A stretch of DNA of 7,509 nt from an uncultured Erysipelotrichaceae bacterium (GTDB taxonomy: Bacteria; Bacillota_I; Bacilli_A; RF39; UBA660). A program made the translations under genes and the position numbers. Location: the NCBI GenBank assembly GCA_902768065.1, contig CACXJP010000063.1, positions 1 to 7,509 on the forward strand, given 5' to 3'. Below the pieces are notes generated by a model, which saw only the letters and a program-made list of their open reading frames with translations, had not been told where the DNA came from and did no database searches. Shown here one piece after another: positions 1 to 5,428 of this stretch. Numbering within the stretch: position 1 is the first letter of the stretch; each line of letters opens with the position of its first letter.

Positions 1-67
1 CTATGCCAAACTTTTAAATAAACCATTATTATATTTTAGTAAAGGTGAAATTAAGAAATTATTTTAG
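1..67 (+). CDS. 3' end of an unidentified upstream gene (partial)
   Basis: Frame 2 is open from base 2 for 21 codons and ends at TAG (65-67). The tail is rich in Lys and Leu and ends in KGEIKKLF. An uninterrupted frame of this length at about 30% GC, stopping right where the Shine-Dalgarno of the next gene begins (TAGGAGG, 65-71), looks like a real gene end, with the stop embedded in the ribosome-binding site of the dUTPase gene. Too little is present to name a family. The tight spacing suggests co-transcription with dut. The alternative is a chance open frame. Confidence 0.5.
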   Translation, partial: YAKLLNKPLLYFSKGEIKKLF

Positions 68-76
68 GAGGTTTTT

Positions 77-544
77 ATGAAAAAAACAAGAGGATTTGAG
101 GTTGCTAAAGGATGGGAAGATAAAAATATTCATATTCCTGAAAGAAAGACAGCTCATTCTGCAGGATACGATGTAGAAGCTGCTGAAGATATTATTATTC
201 CAAAGTTTACTCCTGGAATTAAACCAACTTTAATTCCAACTGGTTTAAAAGCATATTGTATGGAAGATGAATGTTACCTGTTACTTAATAGAAGTAGTGG
301 GCCTAAAAAGGGATTTTTAATGGCTAATAGCGTAGGTTTAATTGATAGTGATTATTATGAAAATCCTGATAATGATGGACATTTCTATTTTGCTTACTTT
401 AATTGTAGTGATCATGATATTGAAGTAAAAAAAGGTGATATCATAGGACAAGTAGTATTCATGAAATATTTAGTTTGTGATGGAGATAATGCTACTGGTA
501 AAAGAACTGGTGGATTTGGATCTACTGATAAAAAGAAAAAATAA
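77..544 (+). CDS. dut: dUTP diphosphatase (trimeric dUTPase)
   Basis: Hydrolyses dUTP to dUMP and pyrophosphate in the cytoplasm, keeping uracil out of DNA and supplying dUMP for thymidylate synthesis. All five motifs of the homotrimeric dUTPase family can be read: motif 1 AGYDVEA (29-35), motif 2 RSSG (72-75), motif 3 NSVGLIDSDYYE (84-95, with the Asp of GLIDSDY expected to be catalytic), motif 4 GDIIGQVVF (120-128) and motif 5 R143 with GGFGSTD (145-151). The length of 155 residues is usual. Motif 3 is followed by an ENPDNDGHF stretch instead of the short RG turn of the E. coli type, a form I associate with Gram-positive and phage dUTPases. The ATG has a strong TAGGAGG 6 nt upstream. It may be the last gene of an operon entering from the left; a terminator follows the stop directly. 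Confidence 0.95.
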   Translation: MKKTRGFEVAKGWEDKNIHIPERKTAHSAGYDVEAAEDIIIPKFTPGIKPTLIPTGLKAYCMEDECYLLLNRSSGPKKGFLMANSVGLIDSDYYENPDNDGHFYFAYFNCSDHDIEVKKGDIIGQVVFMKYLVCDGDNATGKRTGGFGSTDKKKK

Positions 545-546
545 TA

Positions 547-572
547 AAAACAAGATTAGTGTCTTGTTTTTT
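547..572 (+). terminator. intrinsic terminator after dut
   Basis: A perfect 9-bp stem, AAAACAAGA (547-555) with TCTTGTTTT (562-570), has a 6-nt loop TTAGTG and continues into a T run to 572. It starts 3 nt after the dut stop codon and separates dut from the next promoter at 578. Confidence 0.85.
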
Positions 573-577
573 ATAAA

Positions 578-606
578 TTGACTCTTTTTATGTGTTGTGG
601 TATATT
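578..606 (+). promoter_or_regulatory. SigA-type promoter for the DUF6273/radical SAM unit
   Basis: TTGACT (578-583) and TATATT (601-606) are spaced by 17 nt, one mismatch each from the housekeeping consensus. The predicted start near 613 leaves a short leader with the ribosome-binding site GGTGGTGAT at 620-628. A perfect TATAAT also sits at 612-617, but it has no fitting -35 and would start transcription inside the ribosome-binding site, so the first pair is preferred. Confidence 0.7.
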
Positions 607-633
607 TCAAGTATAATATGGTGGTGATTATCT

Positions 634-1971
634 TTGATAATAAATAGTAATAATAAAAGAACTTTTCAAATAGTTTTATTTGTACTTATTGGTTTGGTTG
701 CGCTTGGAATTGGATATGCTGGAATAACTGCTGTTGATTTAATAGTTAATGGACATGGTTTAGTTACTGCTTCACAGGCTAATTTTATTGTGCATTTTAT
801 TTCAACTACTACCTCTCCAAAAATAACAACAGGAACTGGAACCGCTTGGATAGATAGAAATGATGATACAATTGCTAGTTTTGAGGTTACTGGTTTGTCA
901 AAAAAAGGAGATACTGCTGTTGCGACGTTTACTGTAAAGAATGATTCAAAAGATATAGGTGCAGATTTTTCTATTGAACTTGAATATGAAAATGAAGAAT
1001 ATTTTAAAGTTACTGAAATAATTGAGGATAATCAATTAAAAGCAGGTGAATCAACTTCTGTTTCAATTGTTGTTGAATTGCTTAAAACACCAATAGGTGA
1101 TGATATAACTACTCATGTTTCTGGAAAGGTAATAGCTAATCCAATAGAAAATATTTCTGCTATAGAGAATAGAACTATTTCTGATTCAACGCCTTATGTT
1201 ACAAAATCTTTTGCTGAAGATTCATGGGAAACTATACAAAATGCAGTTCGAGATGGAAATATTAGTAAATATAAATTGGGTGATATAAAAACGGTAAGAA
1301 TAAATAATAAAGATTATAGAGTAAGAATTTCAAATCTACCATCAAATGATGGTAATGGAGTAGCTAATGCAGTAGTTACTGATACTTGTTCTGATTCTAG
1401 TTATTCAGAAACTGCTTGTGGATTTGTAGTTGAATTTATTGATATTGTTACTAATATGGCAATGAATAATAGTTATGTTCAGAATAGAGGTGGATATCCT
1501 GCGTCTTTAGTTAATTCATATTTAAATGATACACTTTTTAATCAGTTACCAAGTGATTTGCAAAGTGTTATTGCAGATACACGTGTTGTATCTGGTGGTG
1601 AGCGTGGTACTAGCACTTATGTTCAGGAAAATCAGAAACTATTTTTACTATCCCCAACGGAAATAATGGGAGGTAGTGGATATTCTGATGATGCTGCAAA
1701 AAATAAAACCTCACAATTGGGGTATTATGAGAAGAATGGTACTACTACAATAGATCAATCGGTTTGTGGTTGTGGTGGCTGTTCTGTAGTACAAAGAGTT
1801 TTATGGGTTGGATCGCAAAAAGCATATAATGGTTCTTATAATGATTATTGGCTTAGAGGTGCTTCAAATACTTCTGACTATTACTTCTTATCAATTAATA
1901 GATATGGCCAATTTCAAACAGGTTACTATAACTCAACATTGGGAGTTGCTCCTGCATTTAGGATTAAGTAA
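634..1971 (+). CDS. membrane-anchored surface protein: camelysin/TasA-like domain plus C-terminal DUF6273-type domain
   Basis: Residues 12-32 form one hydrophobic segment, a signal anchor, so the rest should lie outside the cell. Residues about 45-170 are a beta-rich domain with the KGDTAVATFTVKN and LKAGESTSVSIVVEL pattern of camelysin/TasA (SipW-linked) proteins. Residues about 195-445 match the DUF6273 pattern: WETI, then YKLGDIKTVRINNKDYRVRI at its start, and DYWLRGAS then GVAPAFRIK at its end. A Cys cluster (C378, C380, C383) sits just before WLR. The start is TTG at 634, behind GGTGGTGAT (620-628); the upstream ATG at 618 is in another frame and stops quickly. There is no LPXTG-like sorting signal. 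The last ~24 variable codons have unusual NNC codon use (see the separate entry). The function is unknown; surface display or ligand recognition is inference from the domain types. The radical SAM gene begins 2 nt downstream. Confidence 0.8.
   Translation: MIINSNNKRTFQIVLFVLIGLVALGIGYAGITAVDLIVNGHGLVTASQANFIVHFISTTTSPKITTGTGTAWIDRNDDTIASFEVTGLSKKGDTAVATFTVKNDSKDIGADFSIELEYENEEYFKVTEIIEDNQLKAGESTSVSIVVELLKTPIGDDITTHVSGKVIANPIENISAIENRTISDSTPYVTKSFAEDSWETIQNAVRDGNISKYKLGDIKTVRINNKDYRVRISNLPSNDGNGVANAVVTDTCSDSSYSETACGFVVEFIDIVTNMAMNNSYVQNRGGYPASLVNSYLNDTLFNQLPSDLQSVIADTRVVSGGERGTSTYVQENQKLFLLSPTEIMGGSGYSDDAAKNKTSQLGYYEKNGTTTIDQSVCGCGGCSVVQRVLWVGSQKAYNGSYNDYWLRGASNTSDYYFLSINRYGQFQTGYYNSTLGVAPAFRIK
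1861..1971 (+). other. candidate variable repeat (diversity-generating retroelement target-like 3' end)
   Basis: Codons 410-433 (1861-1932) contain six C-ending NNY codons (GAC, TAC, TTC, GGC, TAC, AAC) out of 17. My hand count finds only six C-ending codons in the preceding 409 codons, and none of those is AAC, TAC, GAC or TTC. The residues involved are Asn, Ser, Asp, Tyr, Phe and Gly, the set reached by mutating adenines of AAY codons. The block ends in the conserved LGVAPAFRIK close to the stop codon, which is where variable repeats of C-type-lectin-like retroelement targets sit. No reverse transcriptase or template repeat is in this window, so this is a signature only. Confidence 0.4.
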
Positions 1972-1973
1972 AA

Positions 1974-2795
1974 ATGAAAGTATATTTTAAGGATAGACAA
2001 TATCATATTAGACCATTTTGTTGTAATTATTCTGAAAAATTCCCTTTATTTATCAATTTTACAAATTTTTGTAATGCAAAATGTGCTTTTTGTATTAACC
2101 AAAAAAAAGATACTAACATAGTTAACATTTCTGATTTAAAACTTTTTTTAGATGAATATAGTTCGAAAGTTAGTAGTGTATCTATAAGTGGTGGAGAGCC
2201 ATTGCTATATTTAAAAAAATTGAATGAACTTTTTAAAATATTAAAGAAATATGATTTAAAAGTGAGTATAAATACAAATGGTTTTTTTCTTGAAAGAAGC
2301 ATAAAAATATTAAATAAATATAAATTAAGCTCTATACAAATCAGTAGACATCACTATAATGATGAAATTAATAATAGTATTTTTAAAGTAAAAACTATAG
2401 GATTTGATGATTTAAAAAAAATTAATTCTAAAAATAAATATGTTATTAATTGTTTGTTAATTAAAAATTATATTGATTCATATGATGAAGTTATTAATTA
2501 TTTAGAACAAATAAGTGAGATAGATGTAGGTAAAGTAAATTTTATATCTATGATGCAAGTAAATAAATTTACTAAGGATAATTATGTTGACTACAAGGAT
2601 ATTATATCTCACGTTGATGGTCGTTTTAGTAAGGTTAAAGATAGTGTGGATGGTAAAAGGTGTTCTTGTTCGTCATATTTATATATGGCTAAGAATAATA
2701 AGATAATTGTTGTTTTTTTTAAACATACAAAAGATACGCATCATACGGGAAGAAGTCTATTATATGATTGTGATGGATTTCAAATTGGGTATTAA
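1974..2795 (+). CDS. radical SAM enzyme of unknown substrate
   Basis: The cluster-binding motif CNAKCAFC (C33, C37, C40) coordinates the 4Fe-4S cluster that cleaves S-adenosylmethionine. ISGGEPLL (71-78) is the conserved SAM-contact GGEP, and INTNG (99-103) and ISRHHY (123-128) fit the later strands of the partial TIM barrel. The C-terminal part has a CSC pair (C230, C232), a beta-like VVFFKHT stretch and C266, which could form a reduced auxiliary or SPASM-like region. At 273 residues it is shorter than full SPASM-type maturases. It starts 2 nt after the DUF6273 gene with only a weak AGGA (1960-1963), suggesting translational coupling. The gene is very AT-rich, with an A8 run at 2101-2108 and a T8 run at 2713-2720. 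The context hints that it acts on, or with, the upstream surface protein, but that is inference; the class is secure and the reaction is unknown. Confidence 0.85.
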   Translation: MKVYFKDRQYHIRPFCCNYSEKFPLFINFTNFCNAKCAFCINQKKDTNIVNISDLKLFLDEYSSKVSSVSISGGEPLLYLKKLNELFKILKKYDLKVSINTNGFFLERSIKILNKYKLSSIQISRHHYNDEINNSIFKVKTIGFDDLKKINSKNKYVINCLLIKNYIDSYDEVINYLEQISEIDVGKVNFISMMQVNKFTKDNYVDYKDIISHVDGRFSKVKDSVDGKRCSCSSYLYMAKNNKIIVVFFKHTKDTHHTGRSLLYDCDGFQIGY

Positions 2796-2819
2796 GTAGG
2801 ATTATATTTGTTTATTTTT

Positions 2820-2853
2820 ATCTACCTTTGTCGAATTGGTAGATTCTTTTTTT
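2820..2853 (+). terminator. intrinsic terminator after the radical SAM gene
   Basis: The stem ATCTACC (2820-2826) pairs with GGTAGAT (2838-2844) across an 11-nt loop and is followed by TCTTTTTTT. It lies 25 nt past the stop codon and closes the two-gene DUF6273/radical SAM unit before the sporulation block. Confidence 0.8.
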
Positions 2854-2858
2854 ATAAT
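2828..2858 (+). promoter_or_regulatory. possible promoter for the sigma factor gene
   Basis: A perfect -10 hexamer TATAAT lies at 2853-2858, just past the terminator T run. The only upstream match is TTGTCG (2828-2833) at a long 19-nt spacing, inside the terminator loop. A start near 2865 would leave the ribosome-binding site AAAGGAGG (2877-2884) intact. The -10 is convincing and the -35 is not; an alternative sigma or an activator could be involved. Confidence 0.35.
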
Positions 2859-2886
2859 GATTTATATTGTTTGTGAAAGGAGGATA

Positions 2887-3504
2887 ATGGAAGAACTCTT
2901 GGAATATGATGGGTTGATATATAAAATCATAAGTAAATATCCTAAAAGATATGATCGTGATGATTTATATCAGGTTGGAATGTTGGGACTTATTGATGCA
3001 TATAAGCATTATAATTCAAATTATGATACTAAATTCTCAACATTTGCTTATTATTATATTGTAGGAGAGGTTAATAAATATATTCGAGAAAATTGCTCAA
3101 TGAAAATAAGTAGAAATCTTATTGATTTGAAAAAGAAAATTCTTGACTGTAGAGAGGTAATGACTCAAAAATTAGGAAGAGTGCCAACTAATTTGGAAGT
3201 ATCTTTATATTTGGATGTTGAAGAAGAATTAATTGATAGTGCCTTAATTGCAACAGATGAAGTTACCTCAATTGATGATAATATAAATGTTGTTAAATGT
3301 TATGATGAAACAAGTCCAGATGTTTTAGATTTAAAGGGTGAAATAGATAAATTGTCATTTGATGAAAAAAAATTAATATATGCAAGATATTACGAAGAAT
3401 TAACTCAAAGTGAGACATCTAGTATACTAGGTATGAGTCAAGTACAAGTGTCAAGAAATGAGAGTAAAATATTAAAGAAACTTAGGAATAATTTGGTTGC
3501 CTAA
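2887..3504 (+). CDS. sigF: sporulation sigma factor of the SigF/SigG type
   Basis: A sigma-70 family factor expected to direct RNA polymerase to forespore genes. The start is ATG 2887, with a near-perfect AAAGGAGG 2 nt upstream; in-frame upstream triplets (TTG 2836, ATG 2857) would read through the terminator T run and have no ribosome-binding site. Region 2 spans about residues 10-70 (DDLYQVGMLGLIDAYKHYN, then TKFSTFAYYYIVGEVNKYIRE). Region 3 covers about 74-125 (LGRVPTNLEVSLYL) and region 4 about 155-203, where TQSETSSILGMSQVQVSR is the helix-turn-helix; SQVQVSR is characteristic of SigF and SigG. At 205 residues it is some 50 shorter than the B. subtilis factors (about 255-260), mostly at the N terminus. 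The downstream spoVA genes match the classical sigF-spoVA order, favouring SigF, but spoIIAA and spoIIAB are not upstream. SigG is the alternative. Confidence 0.85.
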   Translation: MEELLEYDGLIYKIISKYPKRYDRDDLYQVGMLGLIDAYKHYNSNYDTKFSTFAYYYIVGEVNKYIRENCSMKISRNLIDLKKKILDCREVMTQKLGRVPTNLEVSLYLDVEEELIDSALIATDEVTSIDDNINVVKCYDETSPDVLDLKGEIDKLSFDEKKLIYARYYEELTQSETSSILGMSQVQVSRNESKILKKLRNNLVA

Positions 3505-3511
3505 GTTTTTT
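3478..3511 (+). terminator. terminator hairpin overlapping the sigma factor stop codon
   Basis: AAACTTAGG (3478-3486) pairs perfectly with CCTAAGTTT (3500-3508) across a 13-nt loop, with the T run continuing to 3511. The stop codon TAA (3502-3504) lies inside the 3' arm. This should reduce transcription from sigF into spoVAC. Confidence 0.65.
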
Positions 3512-3512
3512 G

Positions 3513-3541
3513 GTATTATTGTTAGATATTTGGACAATATA
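3513..3541 (+). promoter_or_regulatory. candidate forespore (SigF/SigG-type) promoter for spoVA
   Basis: GTATT (3513-3517) and CAATATA (3535-3541), 17 nt apart, resemble the SigG pattern (-35 GHATR, -10 CATNMTA, spacing about 17-18), each with one mismatch. The overlapping GGACAATATA (3532-3541) is close to the SigF -10. No housekeeping promoter fits in this gap. A caveat is that the predicted start, about 3548, would fall within the ribosome-binding site GGTGAT (3546-3551). Confidence 0.35.
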
Positions 3542-3555
3542 TTAATGGTGATTAG

Positions 3556-3990
3556 ATGAAAAATACTAAATATAATAAAATTGCAGACAAGTATAAAGTT
3601 CCAGAAGATAGAGTGATGAATGCTTTTGTGGCTTTTTTCTCTGGAGGGGTAGTTGGTATGTTGGGGGAAATTGAGATTGAAATATTATGTCATTGGATAT
3701 CAAGAACGGAAGCTAATAATATAATGGTTCTAACTTTTATATTTTTAGCAAGTCTTTTTACAGCATTGGGTTTTTTTGATAAATGGGTTGCTAAGATGAA
3801 GTGTGGTTTAATAATTCCAATTACTGGATTTGCCCATTCTATGACTAGTAGTAGCCTAGATTATAAAAAAGAAGGATTAATATATGGAATAGGGTCTAAT
3901 ATGTTTAAACTTGCTGGGAGTGTAATTATATATGGAATTGTTTCTGCTTGGTTCTTTGGATTAATTAGATACTTGATTGAGGTGATATAA
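3556..3990 (+). CDS. spoVAC: stage V sporulation protein AC
   Basis: An integral inner-membrane subunit of the SpoVA channel that takes up dipicolinic acid into the forespore and releases it in germination; SpoVAC itself has been described as mechanosensitive in B. subtilis. The 144 residues are near the usual ~150. The family signature IIPITGFAHSMTSSSLDYKKEG (86-107) is clear, followed by GIGSNMFKLAG (111-121). Hydrophobic segments lie at about 22-44, 58-76, 84-100 and 116-142. The start ATG 3556 follows AATGGTGATTAG, with a GGTGAT ribosome-binding site. The stop overlaps the spoVAD start by one base (TAATG), so the two are translationally coupled. Confidence 0.93.
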   Translation: MKNTKYNKIADKYKVPEDRVMNAFVAFFSGGVVGMLGEIEIEILCHWISRTEANNIMVLTFIFLASLFTALGFFDKWVAKMKCGLIIPITGFAHSMTSSSLDYKKEGLIYGIGSNMFKLAGSVIIYGIVSAWFFGLIRYLIEVI

Positions 3991-4979
3991 TGACGTTTAA
4001 ATTTAATAATACTTACATTGAAGAGTGTTCTACTGTTTGTGGTCCATATGAAAAGATGGGGCCTTTGAGAAGGTATTTTGATAAAAGTTATAAAGATTTA
4101 TATTTTGGTGAAGATTCTTGGGAGAAGGCAGAAATAAAGTTGGTTAAAGATGCTTTAGTTATGATCCTTAAAAAGAGTGGTTTTAAAAAGAATGAAATTG
4201 ATTTGATTGTTGGAGGAGATTTACTTAATCAAATAAGTGCATCATGTTATGGATGTTGTGGTGTTGGTAATGGATTTATTGGTATTTATGGTGCATGTAG
4301 TAGTAGTGTTTTGGGTATTATTATTGCCTCTTGTATGATTGAATCTAAATTTATTAATAATGCAATATGTATTGTTTCTTCACATAATATGAGTTCTGAA
4401 AAACAGTTTAGATATCCGACTGAATATGGAGCGCCTCGACCAAAGAGTTCAACATTTACTGCAACAGGTGCTGGGGCTTGTTTGCTTACGAATGAAAAAT
4501 CAGATATTAGGGTAGAATGTGCTACGCTTGGAAGAATTGTTGATTATGAGCAAAATGATCCTAATGATATGGGAAGATGCATGGCTCCTAGTGTTATAGA
4601 TACTTTAACTAGACATTTATCAGAAACTGAAAGAGATATTTCATATTATGATTTAATACTTACTGGTGATTTAGGAAAATATGGTGTTGAAATTGTAAAG
4701 GATTATATGAAAAACAATTATGATATTGATATGAATAATTATAATGACTGTGGAGTTATGCTATATGATTTAGATAAACAAAAAGATGTAAATGCTGGTG
4801 GTAGTGGACCAGCTTGTAGTGCATTAGTTCTTTATTCCTACATATATAGTTTATTAAGAGAAAGAAAAATAAAAAAAGTTTTGGTAATGGCAACAGGAGC
4901 TTTGTTTTCTCCTACGCTGTTATATCAAAAAGAAAGTATTAATTCAATTTGTCATGCAGTTAGTTTGGAGGTGATTTGA
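3990..4979 (+). CDS. spoVAD: stage V sporulation protein AD
   Basis: The peripheral, thiolase-fold subunit of SpoVA, which in Bacillus binds dipicolinic acid on the outer face of the forespore inner membrane. Its 329 residues are about full length. Family features are YEKMGPL (20-26), the thiolase-like GACSSS around C103, the SHNMSSEKQFRYPTEYGAPR block (131-150), TATGAGACLL (157-166) and the glycine-rich NAGGSGPACSAL near the C terminus. The Cys at the ketoacyl-synthase active-site position is kept, although SpoVAD is not known to be an acyltransferase. It is unusually Cys-rich around SCYGCCGVG (85-93). The ribosome-binding site GAGGTGAT lies at the end of spoVAC, and the stop TGA overlaps the next ATG by one base. 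Confidence 0.95.
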   Translation: MTFKFNNTYIEECSTVCGPYEKMGPLRRYFDKSYKDLYFGEDSWEKAEIKLVKDALVMILKKSGFKKNEIDLIVGGDLLNQISASCYGCCGVGNGFIGIYGACSSSVLGIIIASCMIESKFINNAICIVSSHNMSSEKQFRYPTEYGAPRPKSSTFTATGAGACLLTNEKSDIRVECATLGRIVDYEQNDPNDMGRCMAPSVIDTLTRHLSETERDISYYDLILTGDLGKYGVEIVKDYMKNNYDIDMNNYNDCGVMLYDLDKQKDVNAGGSGPACSALVLYSYIYSLLRERKIKKVLVMATGALFSPTLLYQKESINSICHAVSLEVI

Positions 4980-5329
4980 TGCTTTTAATTTATTCTTTTT
5001 TATTTTGTGGTTTTGTTTGTTGTGTTGCTCAAATAATTCTTGATAATACCAAGTTATCTCCCGGACATATAACAAGTATTTTTGTTTGTATTGGAGCTTT
5101 TCTAGATACTTTTAGTATCTATGATTTTATAGTTAGTCATGTTGGTGGAGGAGCACTTCTTCCTATAACAAGTTTTGGACATTCTTTGATTCATGCAGCA
5201 ATTCTTAAGTCTCATTCTAATGGTTTGATTGGATTATTAACGGGGATGTTTGATATGACTGCAACTGGAATTAGTGCATCTATTATTTTTTCTTTTGTGT
5301 TAACTTTACTATTTAGACCTAAAAATTAG
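4979..5329 (+). CDS. spoVAE: stage V sporulation protein AE (SpoVAEb type)
   Basis: A small membrane subunit of the SpoVA dipicolinic acid channel, 116 residues, the usual SpoVAEb size. Hydrophobic segments lie at about 2-20, 31-50, 58-76 and 82-112. The family signature GGGALLPITSFGHSL (56-70) is parallel to the PITGFAHS of SpoVAC, and the protein ends in the typical FRPKN. The start is ATG 4979, 7 nt after GGAGG (4967-4971) and overlapping the spoVAD stop by one base; the TTG one codon earlier is too close to be preferred. It closes the minimal spoVAC-AD-AE set as in many Clostridia; there is no spoVAA, spoVAB or spoVAF here. Confidence 0.92.
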   Translation: MLLIYSFLFCGFVCCVAQIILDNTKLSPGHITSIFVCIGAFLDTFSIYDFIVSHVGGGALLPITSFGHSLIHAAILKSHSNGLIGLLTGMFDMTATGISASIIFSFVLTLLFRPKN

Positions 5330-5349
5330 TGTAAATTAGACATTTTTGT

Positions 5350-5376
5350 TTTACATTGTAATGTAAATTGCAATTT
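5350..5376 (+). promoter_or_regulatory. operator-like overlapping dyads upstream of the repeat protein/sortase genes
   Basis: TTTACATT (5350-5357) and AATGTAAA (5360-5367) are perfect inverted arms around GT. They overlap a second perfect palindrome, AAATTGCAATTT (5365-5376). The half-site TGTAAATT at 5362-5369 recurs in direct orientation at 5330-5337, 32 bp away, about three helical turns. There is no T-rich tail of terminator type. The position just upstream of the -10 suits a repressor or activator site. Confidence 0.45.
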
Positions 5377-5397
5377 TGTTATTGTATAATTGATAAT
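5362..5397 (+). promoter_or_regulatory. promoter region of the repeat protein/sortase operon
   Basis: Two overlapping options exist: a perfect TATAAT (5385-5390) with a poor -35 TGTAAA (5362-5367, spacing 17), or TTGCAA (5368-5373) with GATAAT (5392-5397) at spacing 18. Both leave the AGGAAGGTG ribosome-binding site (5415-5423) downstream of the start. The dyads at 5350-5376 cover either -35 element. Confidence 0.5.
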
Positions 5398-5428
5398 AGA
5401 TGAAAGTCTAAATTAGGAAGGTGTAAGT

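Noticed and set aside
1942..1952. GGAG-TTG-CTCC mini-hairpin as the initiation-of-homing hairpin of a retroelement
   Set aside because: The stem is only 4 bp and follows directly from codons for the conserved GVAP residues, so it needs no special explanation.
1930..1971. Sortase substrate signal at the end of the DUF6273 protein
   Set aside because: There is no LPXTG- or NPQTN-like motif followed by a hydrophobic stretch and basic tail; the protein ends in its folded-domain motif APAFRIK.
1808..1990. 60-codon plus-strand open frame overlapping the end of the DUF6273 gene
   Set aside because: It is an out-of-frame shadow of a region encoding conserved DUF6273 residues, with no ribosome-binding site suited to its start.
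2027..2302. 91-codon open frame on the minus strand
   Set aside because: It lies wholly inside the radical SAM gene, opposite its Fe-S and GGEP motifs. It is Phe/Lys-rich as expected for an antisense shadow of AT-rich coding DNA and resembles no family I recognise.
2798..2836. SigH-type promoter (AGGATTA and GTCGAAT) upstream of the sigma gene
   Set aside because: Both elements look right, but they are 25 nt apart, whereas SigH promoters have about 11-13 nt between them, and the second lies in a terminator loop.
5311..5413. ATTTAGAC (5311-5318) and GTCTAAAT (5406-5413) as a long-range inverted repeat
   Set aside because: Eight AT-rich bases 87 nt apart, one copy inside spoVAE, are not enough to support a mobile element end or looping site.
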